From positions 24,754,320-24,818,319 of the forward strand of contig NC_049979.1 in the NCBI RefSeq assembly GCF_000003815.2: a stretch of DNA of 64,000 nucleotides, in the 5' to 3' direction. The DNA comes from Branchiostoma floridae (lineage: Eukaryota > Chordata > Leptocardii > Amphioxiformes > Branchiostomatidae). The notes beneath the pieces are model-generated. The model made no database searches. It saw nothing but the letters and a program-made list of their open reading frames with translations, and was not told where the DNA came from. A program made the position numbers and the translations under genes. Below are positions 22,824 through 32,166 of this stretch, one piece after another. Positions within the stretch are counted from its first letter, which is position 1, and each line of letters begins with the position of its first letter.

Positions 22824-23854
22824 AACTAGAGTTCCGCGACCTCATACCTCCGCGAAATATTAAGAGGTTTTGAAAATTTTATGCAAATGACTTACACATT
22901 TACATGATTTATGCATGGTGATGTTCGTCATTGACAAAATTCCCATCATTACTCGTGAATCGTTTTTGCAATTTTTTGTACATATTATGCAACTCAGTTT
23001 CACTTGCATATTTGGCATCTCTTTACGTTGCACCTTTCATAATTTACATGTGTTACATTTATTGAAGTTGAGTCATTGAGTCCAGTTAAAGCAATGAAAT
23101 TATGCAATGCCCTCATTAATTATGTAAATCATTCCTCATTTGCATAACATCTATGTCATTATGAGCATCTTTGCCTAAGCTACCTGCATGCCTAAAATGA
23201 TGGCAATCTATCTTTCCTCTCTGCAGTTATCCTCTTTAGAATGACTTGGGAAAAAACGCCCCTGTAGTTCTAAGATTAAATGTTAGGGACTGACACTTGC
23301 CCCATTTTGTCATGACGCTGAAAGCTATCTACAACCCAAATGTCAATATCATATCATGTCCGGGACAAGCGATACATTGAAAAAACTGCTATGATAGAAT
23401 ATTCTGATTAATTATGCAAATGTACTCCAATTTCGCATGATTATTTTGTACAACATTGTCTAAGGTATCTACATACCAAAAATCATGAAAGTCCGTTGTT
23501 CCTTTCTTGAGTTATCCTCTTTATAAGTTTTTGACAAAAATGCCCCTGCTATCCCAAAACTAGCCACTAGGGGGCCCAAACTCACATCACTTCTTTCCGA
23601 ACACAAGAGCTATCTATCACTCCAAAATCGTGACCATAGCTTGTTTAGAACGCGAGATAGTAAAACCGTAAGTTGCACTGCAGTGCACCGCTAGGGGGTC
23701 CCAAATCTAATCATTTCCAGCTTTCATTACACCCCACCTACACACCAAGTATGAAACCAATCCACTCAACCGTTCTTGAGATATCTTGTTCTCACGAACA
23801 CAGACACACGCAGGGTAAAACATAACCTCCATGAATATTTCATGGAGGTAATAA
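22824..23854 (-). mobile_element. Repeat A, full-length copy in reverse orientation
   Basis: It starts with AACTAGAGTTCCGCGACCTC and ends with a palindrome at about 23825-23850 (CCTCCATGA...TCATGGAGG). All three modules are readable in reverse. It lies between gene 1 and gene 2. Confidence 0.85.
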
Positions 23855-23914
23855 GACTGGAAACCTAACGTTATAGTTCCTAATGTTCTTACTAATATGA
23901 GAATGTTATCAGTA

Positions 23915-24070
23915 TCGTGTGGCGCAATCGGAAAGGTGTTTGACCCAGAGACCCCAGAGGTAAGGTGTTCGAAACCGTTGATGTGCAACCGATGTTGTGC
24001 CCTTGGGAAAGGCACTTAAAAACACGACTCTCCTCACTTCACTCAGGTGAAGTACCTAGCTTCGGTTAAG
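23915..24070 (+). mobile_element. tRNA-like SINE fragment
   Basis: TGGCGCAATCGG (A-box-like) and TGTTCGAAACC (B-box-like) are about 40 bases apart, then GGGAAAGGCACTTAAAAACACG and TCACTTCACTCAGGTG, which recurs in the 26955-27200 copy. Confidence 0.55.
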
Positions 24071-25620
24071 GCCTACAAGGTGCCACGTGTAATGACTGAG
24101 CTCATATGTCAGTTCCTTTAGTTTTCCTACTTGTGCAAGTGTTCGCACTTCCCAAGTGGCAATGGCGATGTTTTCTCTTCCTCGGATTCTGTTCTCCATA
24201 CTCTCATCAGTGGTCTGCCTAAACAGCTCAAACGACCTCAAATGACCTCAAACGGCTCTAATATTTAGTGTCCATGGGACAACAACCTTGTATGACGCTC
24301 TGGATACATTGTTTATGCATTTACGAATAAATAAAACGCACCAAGTCCTAGCTTACCTTACCTTACCTAGTCCCATCCTCATTATTACCTAGTCCTAACC
24401 ATTTATCAGATATTTGGAGTTAATCCGCCGGTTTCAAGATTGGAAGCAATTTCTGGTCGCCATATTGGATCGTCTGTGTTAGGAGTCTGACTTTGACTTT
24501 ATTGACGATTAGACAAGTCATTACATGGGTCTGCCTAGGCAGCTTTGGGCTGGTAGCGGCAGACCCTACAAAAATGCGGACGAACATACAAAGAATTCAT
24601 CACAAAAAAACATTACAATATAATACAATAAAAGTAAACAATAACTATAAAATTTGTCATGCATCTACATATATTCAAGAAATGATCTAAACCATATACA
24701 GCATACCTAGGAGATGGGAGTAGGTGGGAGGTGTCTGCATTGCGAAGTTTTCAATACCGTCTTCATTCCACAGATGACAGCAAGATAGAACTTGATACTG
24801 TAATTATTTATAAGTGGCTCATAAATTATAGCATAGCACAATTCTACCATTGTTAACTTATAATACTTGTATACTAAGTATGTAAGTATTTTTCAGCCTC
24901 AAATTGCGGATCTTGAAACCAACTTACTAATTCCAAATAACTGGTAAAGAGTTTGTTTTTGTTTGTTTGTTTAAACCTTTGTTTATTCATGAAACCATTT
25001 CATTGATGTCATGAGGGAAGAGGCATAGTACGAACGTTACGTCATCCAAACATCTAACCAGATAAGCCTACAGCCTACTCGAGTAGTAATTGATGACTAA
25101 GGCAATGGCAACGTTAGATGTGGTAGGAAAAAGACATATCTATGTCAACTCAGATGCAGATTACCATTATTACTCAGTGACGGAGGGTAACCTCCGACGA
25201 CAGAGTATTGTTGTTACCCGATGTGATGAGTATCCGCATCTGTATTTCTATGTGCCCTTTGCCGCCCCTTGCCGCATTCATATGTAGTCTACATGCAGTT
25301 GAGCGATGATGACCGTTTTTTCGCGGTAGATGTTTTTATAATCTGTGTGATTATTTGAGAATTCGCCCCTACGTCCTTCGGTATTGTGGTCCAGGTCTCC
25401 GATTTCTTCGTGCGCCAAGCAGATGTTGCGTGATTTTTTCTGATCGTTTTGTGCAGGTGGTGTTGTCAACTGTTTAGCAACTGTAACTGTGGCGGCTGTT
25501 TGGGACAACTTTGTACAATGGTGTGCGTCTCATGTATGCATTGTGAAGCTGTGTGGTTGTTTTCATTTGGTGTCGTTCTTTTGAGACGCTAATTATGCTA
25601 TTCTTTAATATCTAGTGATA
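24071..25620. other. Intergenic, few features
   Basis: CTTAC pentamer repeats at 24352-24368. The block 25405-25470 (CAAGCAGATGTTGCGTGATT and following) recurs at about 52424-52490, so it belongs to a dispersed repeat. No gene seen. Confidence 0.45.
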
Positions 25621-25624
25621 TTTA

Positions 25625-26301
25625 CAATGAAGAACGTATTAAAGCAAGTAGTGCAACAAAATCATCCGATTGAAGGTGAGTACTATTCTGGTCGAACAGA
25701 TGTCTGAGCGGTGTGTTAATTGTTTATCACCTATAGCTTGCTATGGGGTTGTTGTGATACAACAGCAAGCTATCCTGTTATGGTAGGTTTATAAGACAGC
25801 AACTGGTTCTTTGGTATGTATTTGGATGCTGTTTTGAACATGATATTCATCTCTACGCAAGTGCTTGCACGCTTGTTTCGGTGTCAGTTATCCATTGTGA
25901 AGCTGTGATTTTCTCCACTCGGTACCGTTGTTTTGTGACCCTGATTTTGCTGTTGATGCGTACAGGATTGTGTTTTTCATTTGGCAGGTACGTTAGCTTT
26001 TAAGTAAGTTTTTCGATATGCCGTGATAGGTCGTTGTGATATGTTCTGAATGCGATGTACACACAATCTTACACACCACAAAAAACAACACAACCGACAT
26101 AAACAATAATTACATCACAGAATATGTTACCTATTGTTGGAATAGAAAACACCGCAGCTATTGCACACGGCTAATAGCGTGTTTAACACGACGCCTATGC
26201 TTTTTGGTGTGTTGATCTTTGATGGATTCACAATTGGCGTTCCTCCAAATTATTCCATGATGATTTAGTTGCACTACCTGCTTACGTTCTCCATTGTAAT
26301 T
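25625..26301. mobile_element. Approximately 680 bp element with 38-40 bp inverted ends
   Basis: The left end (ACAATGAAGAACGTATTAAA, then GCAAGTAGTGCAAC and AAATCATC) is matched in inverted form at about 26263-26301. The interior has an AGCTTGCT/AGCAAGCT hairpin near 25735-25775. No ORF and no clear target duplication. Confidence 0.6.
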
Positions 26302-26950
26302 ATCAACACTTATCAATCATACATAAAAACATGATATTAGTTAATTGAACAGGCGACAGTAAGGTATTTGATGGTAGCCCCAAATCAAGAAGATCGATGT
26401 CGAGTAAATACGTCTGGTTATTTTGATAGAATATTCTTCAAACAGTGACACTTTTAAAAGGTATAACGTTATAAAGGACATCCAACAGTGATTCAATAAC
26501 AGCCTCTTAACAATGGGTTCCTATGCCAAAAAGAGGAGAAAGCAACTGTTAATAACTCAACTTTCGAAATTCTGACGTTACTGGCACACAAACATACCCT
26601 CATTTGAAAGCCCGACATCTCAGCTATCCAAACAAACACATTTCGGCATGAATTTAACGGCACAAACTTCCGGGAAACTGAAAGATTGACCCCTAACCTA
26701 AACAACGCACCACAACCAAGTGAGGAGGCCGTGTGCTAGGACAAAAAAGTCCCAACTTTATACCCCCTAACAACCACAAAAACTCAGCTTTTTGGCCCTA
26801 ATCAGAAAGTAGAAACCCTCCCCTGTCACACCCACCTCAAAAGTGCCAGGATTTCTACCCATTTGACCAGGGAAAAAATCTTGAAGTTTTAGGCCCTGAA
26901 CTATATTCACCATCAATTTGCATGGCGGATTGACTGGCGGATCCCCTAAA
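26302..26950. other. Intergenic, nothing recognised
   Basis: No supported feature. An exon-like AG|AATTTC near 26565 was tested as a gene 2 last exon and rejected. Confidence 0.4.
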
Positions 26951-26954
26951 CACA

Positions 26955-27210
26955 TACCAAGTGGGATCGTGTGGTGCAAGTGGCAGGGTGTTCCATTAAA
27001 AACCTTTTCTCTCGTTGATGTGCCACAGATCTTGTGCCCTTCGGCTTACCTCACTTCACCCAGGTGAAAATGAGTACCTAGCTACGGTTAGGCCCGTGCC
27101 TCGGATAGGACGTTAAATGGAGGTCCCATGTTTGAGGAGGGACACATCTCGAGTACGTTAAAGATCCCACCGCACTTACCGAAAAGAGTAGTGGTCTTTC
27201 CCGGTGTTGG
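26955..27210 (+). mobile_element. SINE copy related to 23915-24070
   Basis: It shares GTGTGGTGCAAGTGG..., TTGTGCCCTTCGGCTTACC and CTCACTTCACCCAGGTG with the other copy, and continues with GAGTACCTAGCTACGGTTAG and GGACGTTAAATGGAGGTCCC. Confidence 0.5.
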
Positions 27211-27403
27211 GTTGGCGACAGAGTTCCGTTGCGCAGTACAGTGCACAGAATGTGAAGTTGGGTGTGACTTACAATCATTGAAAATCCTTCTTTTCCTTGA
27301 AAATTTTTGCCCAATCTGGAGACTTTTTGAGTCAGAAGGGACAGGTATAGGCTTTCCTGTTTGGGTCAAAATCTGTTCAGTTCAGCAGTTAAGCTGGTGT
27401 TAA

Positions 27404-27591
27404 GCCCCCTTTACAAATCAGGAATTTAGCTCGGCCGAGTTGTCAGCGAGCTCTAAATTACCGGGAGGCATGACCCTGATGCCTTCGAACAAATGGCAGA
27501 TTTTTTTCGTTGGCATCAGGGTCAAGCCTCCTTGTAATTTAGAGCTCGCTGACAACTCGGCCGAGCTAAATTCTTGATTTGTAAAGGGGGC
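27404..27591. mobile_element. 188 bp fold-back element with TTAA target duplication
   Basis: Nearly the whole element is an inverted repeat. The arms, about 75-80 bp each, start GCCCCCTTTACAAATCA and read inward through AGCTCGGCCGAG, with a loop of about 30 bp. It is flanked by TTAA at 27400-27403 and 27592-27595. TTAA targets fit piggyBac- or Kolobok-type transposases. It is a non-autonomous element. Confidence 0.85.
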
Positions 27592-27727
27592 TTAAGGACA
27601 GGTTTTACTTATAGGGTGCTACCGGTAGTATCATGAGGGAATAGGGGTCAAAGGTGAGGTTTCTTTCATAGAGCGAGCTTTTCTCGGAGAATGGACCGAA
27701 CAACCCCCTGTTTTGAAATATGGGTTA

Positions 27728-28263
27728 GGCCACAGCAAGTAAATTTTATGGATGACATCAGCGCGCGCATTAATTTTCGCCTAATTTCAGAAAAAAACAA
27801 GAATTTTTTTCTTCTGCAGGGGTGGTCAACATGACGATAAAGTACCAAAATGAGCAAATATGTTGTGTTGTAGCCCAATAATTGTATTTGTAAAAGTGAC
27901 ACTTGCGACGTACCCAGGAGTGTAGTTGTAGAAATGAAACTTATCGGATAGTTGTAAAATTGACACCAGTATGGAAGCCATGAGTGAGGTTACCAACTTT
28001 GCTGGTGATGCCAGTCTACCACACTAGTGTCACTTTTACCACACCAGTACATGTCTTAAATACAGGAATGAATGCCTTGTTGGCTCTGATACCATGTTTT
28101 GTCTCCTTAATTCTTGTTAACACATTCACAACAACTTTATGGTGCCTATTTTTGAAAATGTAGCCATCTTGTTTCTTTTCACCAATCTTGTTTTTTTTCG
28201 CCCTATCGCACTATTTTTGCAGTCTGCAGAGGATGTCATCCATAAAATTTACTTGCTGTGGCC
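27728..28263. mobile_element. 536 bp miniature element with TTA target
   Basis: The ends GGCCACAGCAAGTAAATTTT and its complement (about 33 bp) are flanked by TTA at 27725-27727 and 28264-28266. Its right part recurs at about 34420-34640. The TTA target fits a PIF/Harbinger-like origin. Confidence 0.8.
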
Positions 28264-28266
28264 TTA

Positions 28267-29400
28267 GTCCTTTTTTAAGCCTTCATTCAGTGTATTATAA
28301 CATGCTTTCCATAGATATCATTCAACTCCATATCGTAGCAATCTGAAAAAAGGGACAATTTGTGCTTCTGGTGGAAGAAACTGTGACCGGAGTCCTTACC
28401 GGTATGTGAGTCTCTCTTGATAGAATCACAGTATATAAGCTTACCGACATGACCCCTACGGCAATTCTCCCAGTTCCATCGTTAGTTTTATCAATAGAGA
28501 TTTCAGTTTCAGTTTATCTATTTAGCCAGGACAGTACATTGCCTACTGGCGTTTTTCAATGACTCCTGGGGGGGGGGGGGGGAGACCCCAACATAAAAGA
28601 ACCTAACATAACAACAACTGATCAAAATGAAATGAAAGGTCAACTTGAATAACTAAACGATTCGTTCGTCAACTATTTCTCTCGCGATTTCTGCCTGTAG
28701 TTCCGCCAGTTGTACCAGCAGAGACAGCGATCACAATGTCTTCCAGCAAAGACTGTGAAGATCGAAAACTATACCCTGACGTATGTAGTGGCGTACACGT
28801 AAAGCATGCTTAATCTCAAAGAAATATGAATATGAGTGTAAAGGCATCACACTATGTGCTACAGTAAACGTTTAGAAAAACGTAGACTGACCTGTGAATA
28901 TGCCAATTGTGATTATTTTTGTCAGTAATTACTTCTGCCATTCCTTTCCAATGATGCTCAGTGATTCCTCCTCTCTGCAGTTGAACTTCATCTATCTTTT
29001 TTTTCTGCGCGTAAATCACAAGGCTCACGCCCCCCCCCGGTACTGTAACAGTTCATCCATATCATTTGAATAAAGCTCTCCACACCTGCGACCTGGCCAA
29101 ACGCTGTTTTCAGTCACGGGAACCCAGCGGCCATGTGACGCACAAAGTGCCGCGTTGAATAGATTCTAATGCCGCTTGAAATTCTCAGCCCATGGACCTT
29201 GTTTGAAGAGTGCTATTCTCTTTATTCTCGAGTTTGTATGCTGTTCGCAGTTGTATCTTACAATCGTGTCAGTGGAGCATTATGTACTTTGGTACATACA
29301 TGTAGTTAGGTGGCACACCGAAGCTTTCTCTCTCAGGCAATGTAATATTCAAGAACCCCCCTATCTTCCGGAAGTTGTGGAACGGGCCATCGATGCCATC
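28267..29400. other. Intergenic, no gene recognised
   Basis: Poly-G run at 28568-28582. No coding signal supported. Confidence 0.4.
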
Positions 29401-29401
29401 T

Positions 29402-30263
29402 GCTTATGCCTAGGTTACACATAGCCGAATTTAGCTCCCGAACACCAGCCGACCCTTAGCCGACTCAGGTCGGCTGGTGTCTGACCACGCCTATCTTTTA
29501 GCGCCGAACATGTCCCGAACATGTCCCAACCATCTCCCGACCAGTAGATGACTTACTCTCGACTGTGTCCCGAATGCTAACTAACCTATTACCAACCATC
29601 CCGACCTCTAGCCGCAGACTGCCGAATCACTCCTGACTGATTCCCTACAGATTGTGACCCTCTTACGATGTGAAATGGACATAATCAGCGATTTTAAAAA
29701 AAGTAGCCATTTTCATCAAAATAATCCTTTCTTCTATTATGTAAACATCACCAAGAGATCAACTTTGGATCACAGATAGCTCTAATATGGTATTTATGGT
29801 TCTTTTTGTTTTTGGCTGGATGTCGGTCGTGTGAAGTTCGGGGGTGATTCGCCTACGCCCTGGTAATAGTCATTTTTCTTGGGATTGAGTTAATAGCAGA
29901 GGTTTGTCTATGGGTTTCGGGTGAATCGTTGGTAGGTTGGAAACAAGCGGGGAGTATTTATCAGTGTTTATGGCTTGGTTAAGCAGTTAAAATTTGACTG
30001 CTGAGTTACTCCCGAACACCAGCCGAACACTAGCCGACCATGCCGAACACCAGCCGACCACCAACCGACCCATTCCAGACCAGCCATTCAGAGCCGAAAG
30101 TTTTGAAATGTTCAACAGCCGAACACCAGCCGACTCACCCGAACGCCGGCCGACTCACCCGAACGCCAGCCGACTACAGCCGACTAGCTCCCGAATCACT
30201 CCTAAACCATAGTCGGGAGAGAGTCGGGAGCCAAATTCGGCTATGTGTAACCTAGGCATAAGC
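29402..30263. mobile_element. 862 bp element with 40 bp inverted ends and CCGAC-rich interior
   Basis: The left end (GCTTATGCCTAGGTTACACA, then TAGCCGAATTTAGCTCCCGA) is mirrored at 30223-30263 with one or two mismatches. The subterminal zones at both sides are packed with CCGAAC and CAGCCGAC words, in ordered clusters. No transposase and no clear target duplication. Confidence 0.75.
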
Positions 30264-30680
30264 TTGTTTCGGCCCGCGGTAATTGCTTTTTCTCCAAGCA
30301 GATATTGTGTTCTGTGCTATAAATACGTCCTTTGTCTGGCGACCTAATATAGGAAACAGTTGTCAGGGATCCAAGCAGATGCTGCGCTGGCTCTTGTACA
30401 CTGTATTGGTTAGTGCCTTGTGTTATGATAGAAAAGTGCCCTGTCATAAATGGAAATACCAACTAGATACAAACCATGCAAATCGGGAGCTAGTTTGCAC
30501 GATTTAAGCTTAATAAATTCGTTTATGAAGGTTAGATATACAGAAATTAAACAATAACAAGGGTAATATTCTGAGTTTGCAAATAACTTTCACACCTGCA
30601 TAATCTATGCTCCTTGGAAGATCTAATTTGCATAATTGATAACAAAATACTATAATTTCGTAATGAACGTGACAGCCAGG
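30264..30680. other. Intergenic with small repeat A tail fragments
   Basis: TCCAAGCAGAT motifs at about 30293 and 30369 resemble the block at 25414. ATGCAAAT near 30476 and TTTGCATAATT near 30627 suggest eroded repeat A. Confidence 0.35.
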
Positions 30681-30709
30681 AATTTATTATTGTGCTATTT
30701 GGAAGGTAT

Positions 30710-30905
30710 TCAAAGTAGAATTGACCAAACACTGCAAGCAGACACCCAAGCCCGTTCTGTTGTTCACAGATGTTCGGCCAACTCCCCGTAATATCTAAAT
30801 CTATTGACTTGATGGCAGTGGCAATGTCGTTGACGAGTTTCCAGAAGTGTCCACGCACATCCAGTCTTCCATACGCCCAAATAAAGCCTTCCTCTTCCTG
30901 TAAGG
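30710..30905 (-). CDS. Candidate orphan exon
   Basis: A good acceptor (CATTTCCTTACAG at about 30906) opens a minus-strand frame beginning EEEGFIWAYG and continuing with GHFWKLVNDIA and DITGSWPNI. The first 120 bases have the third-base G/C bias of coding DNA. I see no clear donor, no partner exon and no family. It is not an EF-hand exon and lies between the two EF-hand genes. It could be part of another gene, or chance. Confidence 0.3.
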
Positions 30906-31384
30906 AAATGATATACCAGTGTTGGATTTCAGCATTCCAAACAAGAATCAAGACTCATGCTTTCAATTTGCAGATTGTGGCGGTGTTTACAGTACATGGT
31001 ATTAGTAGGAATGGCATGTTTAAAGAAACTTACATGTAACATTCAAACTACCTCCGAAAAGTGTTCGGCGCCAAAGTTCTCAATTTTCACATTTCTTTTA
31101 TTAGAATCGAAATAGCTGCAAACACTTCGCTTGCTTCAGATGTTATTTCACTGCCGGCAGATACAGATTTACCCGTTGAAAGCCTGGCGTATCGAATGGC
31201 TTTAAGCATGGATATTTGGTGCCATTAAATTTGCCTCGACCTAATGTCTCCTTCCGGGTAGATTTTGCATACAGGAATCGTTATCACACACGGGATATTG
31301 GTAAATGCTGTAAATAATGTACAGAAGTACAATGCACAGATACGTCGATGAATGTTAGATATCCAGGTAATAAGATTTGCCAAA

Positions 31385-31722
31385 AAGCAGTTACTCAAGC
31401 AACTGGATATAATTTTGCAAACGGTCAGACGTTTAAACTGGGATCCACCAAGTTTTCAGTGACACTGAAGTGATCTGGAGAAACTGGTCTTTTATACCCT
31501 ATCTAAGTATGAAGACAATTTTAGCTATCCTATAGGACAATTTTAGTTGTCCAATAGGGCATTTTCCTATTGGAAAGCTAAAATTGTCTTAATTCTTAGA
31601 TAGGGTATAAAAGAATAGTTTCGTCCAGATCATTTCAGTGTCACTGACGAAAACTGGTTGATGCCAGTTGAAACGTCTAACCATTTCCAAAATCATATCC
31701 AGTTGCTTGCGTAACTGCTTTT
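31385..31722. mobile_element. 338 bp long fold-back element
   Basis: Two arms of about 150 bp (left starting AAAAAGCAGTTACTCAAGC, right ending GCGTAACTGCTTTTTTG) flank a short centre with TCCAATAGG. Both arms include CAGTGTCACTG and AGGGTATAAAA. Single arms occur at 12095-12246 and 51345-51478. Confidence 0.85.
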
Positions 31723-32116
31723 TTGTATTCTTACCAAGGCCGTATTATCTGTCATTGCCTTCTTCATTGACAGTTTCCGACAGAGTAAAAAGGTGATGTT
31801 ATAGGAATATATGGTATCATACCTTTTAGGACTTTGTATGATGATGTTTTTCTCACCCTATAGGTGCATTAGAATATATTGTTACCTTTGTCTGATAATA
31901 CGTTTTCCAGCTTGGCGTTTGTAAAATATTGTGTGACGTTAACAGCCTAACTCAAGAATGCGTAGCTTTTCGATATTTTGTAGTCGGTACTGTGAGAAGA
32001 AAGGAAAAATTCGATTATAGATTAAATGTCGCACTATTCCATTCTCGCATTAGATACCTGGGTTTGCTGTGGATGTACTAGAGAAGCTTTTTGTGTTTTT
32101 TGTCTAAACGTGCCTG
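31723..32116. other. 3' flank of gene 2
   Basis: No AATAAA was seen on the minus strand close to the stop, so the poly(A) site cannot be placed. Nothing else recognised. Confidence 0.4.
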
Positions 32117-32166
32117 CTACTCTAGGCGCTGTTTGTCTGTGATGCCGCACACAGCCGTTGCAAATT
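32117..32166 (-). CDS. Gene 2 exon 5 (EF4 exit helix and tail)
   Basis: A strong pyrimidine tract and CTCAG precede it. The first two bases complete Glu at EF4 position 12. It then encodes Phe-Ala-Thr-Ala-Val-Cys and a short basic/acidic tail to TAG at 32119-32117. The Cys aligns with that in gene 1 exon 5. Confidence 0.8.

Noticed and set aside
26553-26570. Alternative last exon for gene 2 (AG|AATTTC near 26565)
   Set aside because: Poor pyrimidine tract and a tail unlike gene 1. The site at 32166 has a strong acceptor and aligned residues.
29100-29180. Another possible gene 2 last exon (AG|AATTTCAAGC)
   Set aside because: No pyrimidine tract before the AG, and it lies beyond the better exon at 32166.
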